Assembly: GCA_019247605.1 (NCBI GenBank)
Contig: JAFBAS010000009.1
Location: 1-37,239, forward strand
DNA: 37,239 nucleotides
From: Hyphomicrobiales bacterium
GTDB taxonomy: Bacteria > Pseudomonadota > Alphaproteobacteria > Rhizobiales > Beijerinckiaceae
Direction of reading: 5' to 3'
The position numbers were made by a program, and so were the translations under genes. Every line of letters starts with the position of its first letter. Position 1 is the stretch's first letter. This document shows positions 24,819 to 31,915 of the stretch, one piece after another. Under the pieces are notes generated by a model that was given only the letters and a program-made list of their open reading frames with translations, did no database searches and was not told the DNA's origin.

Positions 24819-25678
24819 CGACGGCGCGGACATCATCGGGCGACGTTCCGGTCATGGCGGAGCCGGGGCGCGGCTTCTCGCCTCGTCAATATCTTATTTG
24901 TCTCGCGGGCGTTGTCTGGCGCGAGGGCCTGCGCTTTCTGCACCAGCGCGAGCGTTTCATCTCGGCGCTCGTGCGCCCCCTTGTCTGGCTTCTCATCTTC
25001 GCGGCCGGCTTTCGCAGCGTGCTCGGCGTCTCCATCATCCCGCCTTATGACACCTATGTGCTTTACGAAGAGTACATCACGCCGGGGCTTATGGCGATGA
25101 TCCAGCTCTTCAACGGCATGCAATCTTCCCTGTCGATGGTCTACGACCGCGAGATGGGCAACATGCGCATTCTGCTCGTGAGTCCTTTGCCGCGCTGGTT
25201 CATCCTCGTCTCTAAGCTCATGGCGGGGACAGCCGTTTCCGTCATCCAGGTTTACGCCTATCTGTTCATCGCTTGGCTATGGGCCATCGAGCCGCCCAAG
25301 CTCGGCTATGTGACTGTGCTGCCGGCACTCGTGCTCAGTGGCATGATGCTGGGCGCGCTCGGCATGCTGCTTTCCTCGATGATCAAGCAGCTCGAGAATT
25401 TCGCGGGCGTCATGAATTTCGTGATCTTCCCGATGTTCTTTGCCTCTTCGGCGCTTTACCCGCTTTGGCGCGTGCAGGAGACGAGCCCGATCCTATACGT
25501 GATCTGCCAGGTCAACCCCTTCACCTACGCGGTCGAGCTCATCCGCTTCGCGCTCTATTGCCAAATCGATTGGAAATCGCTTGCCGTCGTCCTCGGCTGC
25601 ACGGCCGTGTTTCTCGGCGCCGCCCTCCTCGCCTACGATCCCGCGAAGGGGTTGATTGGAAGGCGCGGGCCGGCGTAA
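24815..25678 (+). CDS. ABC-2 type permease of the PQQ-associated transporter (LutF-like)
   Basis: A 287-aa inner-membrane permease with about six hydrophobic segments, for example PLVWLLIFAAGFRSVLGVSI, SVIQVYAYLFIAWLWAIEPP, VLPALVLSGMMLGALGMLLS, FVIFPMFFASSALYPLWRV and LAVVLGCTAVFLGAALLAYD. The motif SPLPRWFILVSKLMAG and the region QVNPFTYAVELIRFAL are standard for ABC-2 permeases (related to the PedC type, TIGR03861 by memory). It overlaps the ATPase gene by 4 bp. The cognate binding-protein family member sits about 5 kb further on, at 30692-31915, not next to it. Confidence 0.88.
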   Translation: MTTARTSSGDVPVMAEPGRGFSPRQYLICLAGVVWREGLRFLHQRERFISALVRPLVWLLIFAAGFRSVLGVSIIPPYDTYVLYEEYITPGLMAMIQLFNGMQSSLSMVYDREMGNMRILLVSPLPRWFILVSKLMAGTAVSVIQVYAYLFIAWLWAIEPPKLGYVTVLPALVLSGMMLGALGMLLSSMIKQLENFAGVMNFVIFPMFFASSALYPLWRVQETSPILYVICQVNPFTYAVELIRFALYCQIDWKSLAVVLGCTAVFLGAALLAYDPAKGLIGRRGPA

Positions 25679-25705
25679 GCGCCAATCGTTCGAGCGGACA
25701 AAAAA

Positions 25706-26695
25706 ATGCGAAGCTTGCCCCTTTCTCTATCTCGTCGCGCCTTCCTCGGTGCCATGGCTCTAATGGCAGCCTCGCCCGCGCGCGCCTCGCCCGCCATTCG
25801 TGTCGCTGCCCAAAAGACCGGAACCTTCGCCTGGGAGCTCGACGTCATCGCCAATCACGGTCTCGACAAGGCGGCAGATGTTACGATCGAGACTGCGGAG
25901 TTCGCGAGTCCGCAGGCCGCTGAACTCGCGCTTTTGGCGGGGCAGGTCGATATCATCATCTCCGATTGGCTCTACGTCTCGCGCACCCGCTCGCTCGGCG
26001 AGCGCCTCACGTTCTACCCCTACTCCTCGGCGATCGGCGCAATCATGACGCCGCCCTCCTCGGCGATCGCGAATCTGAGCGACCTCAGGGGCAAGACGCT
26101 CGCCGTCGCCGGCGGCCCCCTCGACAAGAGCTGGCTCATCGTCCAGGGCGCCGCCTTGCGCGACGGCCTCGATCTCAAATCCGAAGCCTCGATCGTGTAT
26201 GGCGCGCCATCACTTCTTGCCGCCAAGGCGCGCCAAGGGGAATTCGCCGCCAGCCTCAATTTCTGGAACTTTTGCGCCGAGCTCGAGGCCGAGGGTTACC
26301 GTCGCCTCGTCGGCGTCGAGGAATTGGCGATGAAGCTCGGCGCGACCGGTCCGCTCACCAATCTCGGATACGTGTTCGACGAGGATTGGGCGCGACGCAA
26401 CGAACCCGTGCTCACGCGCTTTCTCGAGATGACGCGCAAAGCCAAGGACATTCTGGCCGGGACGGCCGAGGAATGGGAGAGGCTGAAGCCGAAAATGAAC
26501 CTTCAGGGCGCAGGAGCGCTCGCCGTGCTTCGCCAGCGCTACGGGCAGGGTATTCCACGCCGCTCCGTGGAAGCCGAGGAGGCCGATGCGCGCACGCTTT
26601 ACGCCTTGCTCGCACGCCTTGGGGGCGCCGAGCTCGTCGGCAAGGCGAGGGAGCTCGATCCCGGCACATTCTTCAAGATCGCCAAGGGCGGATAG
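25706..26695 (+). CDS. NitT/TauT-type ABC transporter substrate-binding protein
   Basis: A 329-aa periplasmic binding protein of the SsuA/TauA/NitT class. The N-terminus SLSRRAFLGAMALMAASPAR has a twin-arginine-like signal (SRRAFL) ending at ARA. The mature part starts SPAIRVAAQKTGTFAWELDV, and has AELALLAGQVDIIISDWLYV, SDLRGKTLAVAGGPLDKSW and GAPSLLAAKARQGEFAASLN. It is the first gene of a three-gene importer. The ligand is not known; sulfonates are typical of the class, but the neighbours are all PQQ and methanol genes, so another small ligand is likely. Start ATG 25706. Confidence 0.83.
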   Translation: MRSLPLSLSRRAFLGAMALMAASPARASPAIRVAAQKTGTFAWELDVIANHGLDKAADVTIETAEFASPQAAELALLAGQVDIIISDWLYVSRTRSLGERLTFYPYSSAIGAIMTPPSSAIANLSDLRGKTLAVAGGPLDKSWLIVQGAALRDGLDLKSEASIVYGAPSLLAAKARQGEFAASLNFWNFCAELEAEGYRRLVGVEELAMKLGATGPLTNLGYVFDEDWARRNEPVLTRFLEMTRKAKDILAGTAEEWERLKPKMNLQGAGALAVLRQRYGQGIPRRSVEAEEADARTLYALLARLGGAELVGKARELDPGTFFKIAKGG

Positions 26696-26767
26696 AATCA
26701 AAGCCATGGTTGGTGTTGCCGTCTTTTCGCTCCCGCCGCGACGCAGGATGCGTCCGCAAGAGTCGAG

Positions 26768-27508
26768 ATGATCTGGCGCCTCGCTTCACTCGCCGGCTTT
26801 CTCATTGCCTGGCAATTGAGCTCGGGCCTTGCGGGCGGAAGCCTCCTACCCTCGCCCGAAGCCGTGCTCGCGGCTTTTCTCGAAGAGGCTCGCTCGGGTG
26901 CGCTCGCGCTCAACCTTCTCGCCACGCTCGCAAGGGTCGCGGCGGCATTCACGATCGCGCTTCTTGCCGGTGCGGCCATCGGCTACGCCATGGGACGATC
27001 CTTGACCTTCGACCGCGTCGCCGATCCTTGGCTGATCCTGCTGCTCAATCTCCCTGCGCTCGTCATCATCCTTCTCGCTTATGTATGGTTCGGTCTCACC
27101 GAGGCCGCGGCCGTTGGCGCCGTCGCGATCAACAAGCTGCCGAACACGATCGCCACCTTGCGCGAGGGGGCGCGCGCGCTCGACCCGACGCTCGACGAGA
27201 TGGGCGAGGCCTTCACTTTCGACCCCTGGACACGGGCGCGCCACGTCGTGGTGCCGCAACTTGCGCCCTATCTTGCCGCCGCCGCGCGGACAGGCTTGTC
27301 CCTCGTCTGGAAGATCGTTCTCGTGGTCGAGCTCATTGGCCGGCCAAACGGCGTCGGCTTTGCGATCGGCACGGCATTCCAATTGTTCGACGTCGCGCGC
27401 ATTCTCGCCTACGGTCTGTGTTTCGTGGCGGTGATGTTGGCGATCGAAACATGTCTGGTGCAGCCCCTTGAACGACATGCGTCGCGCTGGCGAAACCGCA
27501 AACATTGA
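26768..27508 (+). CDS. SsuC/TauC-type ABC transporter permease
   Basis: A 246-aa inner-membrane permease with a binding-protein-dependent transport domain. Hydrophobic segments include LASLAGFLIAWQLSSGLA, VAAAFTIALLAGAAIGYAMG, WLILLLNLPALVIILLAYVW and ILAYGLCFVAVMLAIETCLV. The EAA-type loop is seen around AINKLPNTIATLREGARALD. It partners the binding protein upstream (72-bp gap) and the ATPase gene, which it overlaps by about 32-41 bp depending on the start used. Substrate unknown. Confidence 0.87.
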   Translation: MIWRLASLAGFLIAWQLSSGLAGGSLLPSPEAVLAAFLEEARSGALALNLLATLARVAAAFTIALLAGAAIGYAMGRSLTFDRVADPWLILLLNLPALVIILLAYVWFGLTEAAAVGAVAINKLPNTIATLREGARALDPTLDEMGEAFTFDPWTRARHVVVPQLAPYLAAAARTGLSLVWKIVLVVELIGRPNGVGFAIGTAFQLFDVARILAYGLCFVAVMLAIETCLVQPLERHASRWRNRKH

Positions 27509-28205
27509 GGTCTCGATCCGGAAAAAGGCGGTTCGGAGCGCCGCGGGCGAGCGCAAGGAGATCCTTGCCGACATCGCCTTCGCGCTCGCGCCCGGAGAAG
27601 TCACGGCCCTCGTCGGCCCTTCAGGCTCAGGCAAGACAACGCTTCTCAAGATCGTCGCTGGGCTTGACCGCGATTTCGAGGGCGCGGTGAGGGTCCCGAC
27701 GCGGCGGCTCGGCTTTGTCTTTCAGGAACCGCGTCTTCTGCCGTGGCGCAGCGTCGAGGAGAACGTCAGGATAGCGGCCCCCGAGGCGAGCGATGCCGAA
27801 TTGGACGCAATCTTCGAGGCGCTCGGCCTTGCCCACCACCGCCGTCACTATCCCGGTGAATTGTCACTCGGGCTTGCGCGCCGCGCCGCCGTGGCACGGG
27901 CTTTCGCAGTGCGTCCCGATCTGCTTTTGCTCGATGAGCCGTTCGTGTCACTGGACGAGACGCTCGCCCGGCAGCTTCAGGAGGAGCTCATCGCTCTCGT
28001 CGAAAGAAGCTGCGTCACAAGCCTTCTGGTGACGCACGACATCCTCGAAGCGGCCCGTCTCGTCGAACGAGTCATCGTGCTCGACGGCAGGCCGGCCCGG
28101 ATGGTCGCGGACTTGCCGATCGAAGTGCCGCGTGCCCGCCGCTCGGCAAATTTCGTGAGCTCGATTGCCGAGCGTATCCGCGCGACGAGGCTCACGACGT
28201 TGTGA
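27477..28205 (+). CDS. SsuB/TauB-type ABC transporter ATP-binding protein with altered signature
   Basis: A 242-aa ABC ATPase. Walker A is ALVGPSGSGKTTLLKIVAG, Q-loop GFVFQEPRLLPWRSVEENV, Walker B DLLLLDEPFVSLDE, switch histidine LLVTHDILEA. The signature normally reading LSGGM or LSGGQ reads GELSLGLARRAAVARAFAV, so the first glycine is a leucine. The protein otherwise looks intact, so this may be a family variant and not decay. ATG 27477 is used; TTG 27468 is possible. It ends the three-gene importer and is convergent with the minus-strand gene ending at 28231. Confidence 0.85.
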   Translation: MRRAGETANIEVSIRKKAVRSAAGERKEILADIAFALAPGEVTALVGPSGSGKTTLLKIVAGLDRDFEGAVRVPTRRLGFVFQEPRLLPWRSVEENVRIAAPEASDAELDAIFEALGLAHHRRHYPGELSLGLARRAAVARAFAVRPDLLLLDEPFVSLDETLARQLQEELIALVERSCVTSLLVTHDILEAARLVERVIVLDGRPARMVADLPIEVPRARRSANFVSSIAERIRATRLTTL

Positions 28206-28230
28206 AACTTCGAATTCAGAGCCTCTGGGC

Positions 28231-28752
28231 TCAATTGCTCGGGCAGGCGTAGACGGCTCGAACCTTGAGCGCATAGTGCATGGCGGGATACCCGTCGAAG
28301 ACACCGTTGATAAGTATGGTCTGCGTTTCGCCCGGAAGCACGGTCCCTCCGCCGGTCGCCGTCGTCTCGTCGAGGTCCATCGTCGGGTAGGAAATCTCGA
28401 CCTTGCGGATGACTTTGTGCTCCAGCACGTTGTGGATGTCCCAGGTGAAGGCGTGCGCGTAAACCAGGAAGGAAGCGCTTGCCGATCTCAGCATCTTGAA
28501 CTCGGCCTCCGACACCTTTTGCGGCTCGCAGGACTCGAGGCTGTGGCCGACACCTGAAGAGATCTGTTTCGCGCGACTCTCTTCCTCGCAGAGATCGCGG
28601 CAAACCGTCATCTGGAAGCGGATCATGTCATCGGTGACTTCGCTGCCTTTCACACGTTCCGCGAGGCAGGCACGCAAGCAGGTTTGCGCCCTTGCATCCG
28701 CCGACTCGGCGAAAGCGCCGAGTGCCGCGAGAAGAAAGAGGGCGACGCGCAT
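28231..28752 (-). CDS. Secreted protein with twin CX3C motif, function unknown
   Basis: A 173-aa protein, not recognised. Residues 1-22 are a signal peptide (VALFLLAALGAFAESADARA). The mature N-terminus holds two CxxxC pairs, Cys25/Cys29 (TCLRACLAE) and Cys51/Cys55 (VCRDLCEEE), separated by 21 residues of likely helix: a possible disulfide-stapled helical hairpin. A beta-rich C-terminal part follows (VIRKVEISYPTMDLDETTAT, ETQTILINGVF, YALKVRAVYACPSN). It lies 16 bp after the EF-hand-like gene on the same strand, so the three small genes 29424-28231 look like one operon between two transporter blocks of the quinoprotein region. Confidence 0.7.
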   Translation of the reverse strand: MRVALFLLAALGAFAESADARAQTCLRACLAERVKGSEVTDDMIRFQMTVCRDLCEEESRAKQISSGVGHSLESCEPQKVSEAEFKMLRSASASFLVYAHAFTWDIHNVLEHKVIRKVEISYPTMDLDETTATGGGTVLPGETQTILINGVFDGYPAMHYALKVRAVYACPSN

Positions 28753-28768
28753 CCCGTTCGGGTTGGAG

Positions 28769-29164
28769 CTATTTGCAATCGACGAGATCGTGGTCGTCGA
28801 TCGAGAACACCTTGCCTTCCTTCACCTCGATGCCGCGCGCCATGCAGGCCTTGCCGCTCGCGAAAACGATTTTTGCGTCGTATCGCCCCGCGCCGACGCC
28901 GGTGACCTCGAGGCGTTCATCATGATCGACGGCTGCGTCCGGATCGTTCTCGCGTTGATTCTTGCCGAAGCTTGTGCTTCCGGCCGGTGCGAGGCGAAAT
29001 TCCTTGATGGTGCCCGTGGTCAAGTTCCAAAAGCGGGTGCGGCTCGCCGCATCCGCATTGTTCCCCGAAGGCACAAAAGCGAAAAGACCGAGCGCGGCGA
29101 AGGCAAGGCCGCGCCAAGTTCCAGATTTCAGGCATCCCTTGCCGCGAAAAAAGGCGATCGACAT
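28769..29164 (-). CDS. Small secreted protein with EF-hand-like acidic loop
   Basis: A 131-aa protein of unknown function. A signal peptide covers about residues 18-40 (GLAFAALGLFAFVPSGNNAD). The mature part begins SRTRFWNLTTGTIKEFRLAP and is beta-rich. Residues 72-83 read ENDPDAAVDHDE, an acidic 12-residue stretch that aligns with an EF-hand loop: Glu72, Asp74, Asp76, Val79, Asp80, Glu83 at positions 1, 3, 5, 8, 9 and 12, with Ala instead of the usual Gly at position 6. Start ATG 29164 has GGAG 6 nt upstream; ATG 29215 overlaps the preceding stop (ATGA) and is an alternative. Middle gene of the three-gene minus run. Metal binding is inferred only. Confidence 0.72.
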   Translation of the reverse strand: MSIAFFRGKGCLKSGTWRGLAFAALGLFAFVPSGNNADAASRTRFWNLTTGTIKEFRLAPAGSTSFGKNQRENDPDAAVDHDERLEVTGVGAGRYDAKIVFASGKACMARGIEVKEGKVFSIDDHDLVDCK

Positions 29165-29211
29165 CGGCAACTCCACGCTTCTCAGCTTCCTTCCAGTGAG
29201 GCTACGGTTTT

Positions 29212-29424
29212 TCATGTCTTTTGCTGCCGGCGGCCCGAATATTCGCAATGCCAGCGCGTGATCGTCCAATCCGGGTGCTCGACTGCCCATTGCGCCATGG
29301 TCGGCTCGGCCTCCATCACGCATTTTTGAAGCGATACACGTGAATCCACGATGATGCGCTGATCCTCGCAAATCTCGGCGTTCGCCAGCGAGCACACCGT
29401 GAGGACGATTTCCAGAAATTCCAT
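29212..29424 (-). CDS. Small cysteine-containing protein, function unknown
   Basis: A 70-aa protein that starts MEFLEIVLTVCSLANAEICE and continues with DSRVSLQKCVMEAEPTMAQW and a Trp-rich end PDWTITRWHCEYSG. Four cysteines (Cys11, Cys19, Cys35, Cys60) could form two disulfides; the N-terminus is mildly hydrophobic and could be a short export signal. ATG 29424 has a weak AGGTG upstream; ATG 29451 adds nine residues. The stop overlaps a possible start of the next gene (ATGA at 29215), which supports a real coupled operon. Not recognised as a named family. Confidence 0.62.
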   Translation of the reverse strand: MEFLEIVLTVCSLANAEICEDQRIIVDSRVSLQKCVMEAEPTMAQWAVEHPDWTITRWHCEYSGRRQQKT

Positions 29425-29732
29425 ATGCGCACCTGTGTCGCGGGCCATCACGATGACGCCTGAAGGCTAACATCGGTTTCACGCTCGCGGCAATTGAGCC
29501 GATGTGCTGGGATGGCGATAAGGTCGCTGCACAAGAGCCCTCATCGGGCCACCTGCCCAGGCGAAACGTAATCGGATTTCTTGCACGGCGCCGCGTTGGC
29601 GATCTTTCACCTCAGGTTCGCAGGCTTATTTGCGCAAGCCGCTCCGCAATTAGGGTTGGCAATCCCCTACGCGACACGCCGGGCTCGACAGCATCGCAGG
29701 GGCAGCGCACACTCGAGCGGCTGGAGTGACAG
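29425..29732. promoter_or_regulatory. Divergent intergenic region between the small secreted-protein run and the pentapeptide gene
   Basis: A 308-bp stretch without a convincing gene that must hold promoters for both directions. A GGAG lies 7 nt before the pentapeptide ATG. A weak 5-bp hairpin, GGCTT with AAGCC, occurs near 29622-29640. I see no clear sigma-70 pair, repeat or RNA gene. Confidence 0.35.
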
Positions 29733-30539
29733 ATGCGCATCGCCCCACCTTTTGCCTTGGCTCTGATGACTGCGGCTCTTGTGTCGCTGGCCAGCGCTCG
29801 GGCGCAGGACATGTTGCGTTTCGTCGACCTCGACAGCCCTGAGATGAAAAATGCCGAGATGACGAGCGCTGACCTCGACGCGATGGTGCAATCCTCGATG
29901 CCCGGGAAACCGCTCGATCTTTCCAACAAGCGCCTGTCGGGGCTCGACCTCTCTGGGCGGCATCTATCCGGTGCCGTTTTTCGCGCAGCGAAGCTCAACC
30001 GCACCAACCTCACCGGCGCGAAGCTCGATCACGCCGTTCTCGATCAGGCTTGGCTGATCGGGGCCGATCTCAGCGATGCCGATCTTTCCGGCGCCTCGCT
30101 TTTCGGAGCGCAGCTGCAGCGCGCGAAGCTCGACGGCGCCGATCTCAGCGGGACTCGCCTTGCGGCGGACCTCTCGGGCGCAAGCCTCGCGCATGCCAAG
30201 CTCGCGAACGCGAATGCGAGCGCGGATATGCGCAACCAGTCGATGGGCCTCATGCGTGGCGTGCTGAAGTCGACCGATCTTCAAGGCGCTGTTTTGAGCC
30301 GCGCCAATCTGGCGCGCGCCGACCTGAGCTTCTCCATTCTGAAGAACGCCGATCTCACGGATTGCAATCTCGCTGGCGCCGATCTGAGCGGCGCCGACCT
30401 CACAGGCGCAAAGCTTGAAAACACCGACTTCAGCGACACCGATTTGAGCTCGGCGCTCCTGCCGAGCGAAGCCACGTTGAGGACAGCGCGAAATCTCGAC
30501 AAAGCGCGAAATCTCGAGCGCGCTCGTCATGCGCGGTGA
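29733..30539 (+). CDS. Secreted pentapeptide-repeat protein
   Basis: A 268-aa protein with a signal peptide (residues 1-24, LALMTAALVSLASARAQD) and then long runs of A(D/N)Lxx pentapeptides, such as ADLSDADLSGASLFGAQLQR and NLAGADLSGADLTGAKLENT. These form a right-handed quadrilateral beta-helix. A non-repeat break lies near NASADMRNQSMGLMRG. Most such proteins are scaffolds or mimics with no catalysis; the task here is not known. It is plus-strand and upstream of the PQQ-associated binding protein gene by about 150 bp, so it may belong to that transcript. Confidence 0.85.
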   Translation: MRIAPPFALALMTAALVSLASARAQDMLRFVDLDSPEMKNAEMTSADLDAMVQSSMPGKPLDLSNKRLSGLDLSGRHLSGAVFRAAKLNRTNLTGAKLDHAVLDQAWLIGADLSDADLSGASLFGAQLQRAKLDGADLSGTRLAADLSGASLAHAKLANANASADMRNQSMGLMRGVLKSTDLQGAVLSRANLARADLSFSILKNADLTDCNLAGADLSGADLTGAKLENTDFSDTDLSSALLPSEATLRTARNLDKARNLERARHAR

Positions 30540-30691
30540 ACGGGAAACGGCGTCGCAGCGGCTTCCCGGCCCGGCTTCGATCCGCCAAACGCCATGAAAA
30601 AGGCCAAGATGGATTTGAGCATCGAGAAGGCGTCGCTGACGGAAAGCGGGATGGCGCGGCGTTGATAAAAGTGAATGCGAGCGCTGTTTCG

Positions 30692-31915
30692 ATGACCTCA
30701 CCTTGTCGCTTCCTGCCGCGCGCGAGAGGGCTCGCGCTTGCTATTTGCTTTGTTCTGGCTCTAACGGGCGCCAATCCGGCTCGCGCGGCCGACCCCACCG
30801 AGATCCGCATCGGCTATCTGCATCTCTTGGAATCGAAGCAGCAGCCGATCTCGCTTCTCGACGAGCCCAACGAGGATGACGGCATTGCCGGTGCCGCTCT
30901 CGCGATCGAGGACAACAATGGAACGGGACGTTTCACGAATCAGCATTTCTCGATCGAGGATTTGCGCCTGAAGCCGACCGAGGACGCGGCCTCCGCCGCC
31001 AAATCCCTTACCGACAAGGGAATCATGCTCATCATTGTCGATCTACCCGCGCCGATGGTGCTCGCGGCCGCGGACGCGGTGCGGTCAGCCAGCGCCACGC
31101 TCTTCGACGTGGGCGCGTATGACGACTCACTGCGCGAGGAGAATTGCCGAGCCAATGTCATTCACATCGCCCCGACCCGTTCGATGCTCGCCGATGCGCT
31201 CGCGCAATATCTCTCATGGAAACGATGGCAGCGTTGGTTGCTCGTGACCGGTTCGCATCCGCAAGACGCGCTCTTCGCCGACGCCTTGAAGCGCGCCGCC
31301 AAGCGCTTTGGCGGAACCATCGTCGAGGAGCGCATCTACAAGGATACGGGCGGAGCGAGGCGAACCGACACCGGTATCGTGCAGACCCAAAGGCAGATCC
31401 CGGTGTTCACCCAGAACGCGCCGGCATACGACGTGCTCGTTGCCGCCGATGAGAGCAATGTGTTCGCCGGATACTTGCCATATCGCACATGGGATGCGCG
31501 CCCGGTCGCGGGCTCCGCCGGGCTCGTTCCCACAAGCTGGGATCCCGCTCACGACAGTTGGGGCGCGGTGCAGATGCAGAACCGCTTCATCAAGCTCGCG
31601 CACAGGCGCATGAAGGCGATCGACATGCAGGCCTGGACCGCCGCGCGCATGATCGGGGAAGGCGCGACCCGCACGCAATCGGCCGACGCGACGAAGATCA
31701 TCGCCTTCATCAAGAGCCCGGGCTTCGAGGTCGCGGCCTTCAAAGGCCAAAAGCTCACACTTCGCGATTGGAATTTGCAGTTGCGGCAACCGATCCTGCT
31801 CAGCGACGGACGCAACGTCGTGTCCGTCTCGCCCCAGGAGGGTTATCTGCATCAAACCTCCGAACTCGACACGCTCGGCTACGATCGCCCGGAGACGAAA
31901 TGCAAGCTCAACTGA
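30692..31915 (+). CDS. PQQ-associated ABC transporter substrate-binding protein (LutA-like)
   Basis: A 407-aa periplasmic protein of the branched-chain amino-acid binding-protein fold found with PQQ dehydrogenases (family I remember as TIGR03863). Signal peptide at about residues 10-33 (LALAICFVLALTGANPARAA). Mature start DPTEIRIGYLHLLESKQQPI, then GIAGAALAIEDNNGTGRF, IMLIIVDLPAPMVLAAADAV, WQRWLLVTGSHPQDALFADA and YDVLVAADESNVFAGYLPYR. It likely works with the ATPase and permease at 23970-25678. ATG 30692 is chosen for the signal peptide; upstream starts in frame exist. The next gene overlaps its end by 16 bp. Confidence 0.86.
   Translation: MTSPCRFLPRARGLALAICFVLALTGANPARAADPTEIRIGYLHLLESKQQPISLLDEPNEDDGIAGAALAIEDNNGTGRFTNQHFSIEDLRLKPTEDAASAAKSLTDKGIMLIIVDLPAPMVLAAADAVRSASATLFDVGAYDDSLREENCRANVIHIAPTRSMLADALAQYLSWKRWQRWLLVTGSHPQDALFADALKRAAKRFGGTIVEERIYKDTGGARRTDTGIVQTQRQIPVFTQNAPAYDVLVAADESNVFAGYLPYRTWDARPVAGSAGLVPTSWDPAHDSWGAVQMQNRFIKLAHRRMKAIDMQAWTAARMIGEGATRTQSADATKIIAFIKSPGFEVAAFKGQKLTLRDWNLQLRQPILLSDGRNVVSVSPQEGYLHQTSELDTLGYDRPETKCKLN

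Noticed and set aside
30541-30566. Imperfect hairpin CGGGAA/TTCCCG after the pentapeptide gene
   Set aside because: Only 6 bp pair, the loop is long and there is no T-run. Not enough for a terminator or attenuator.
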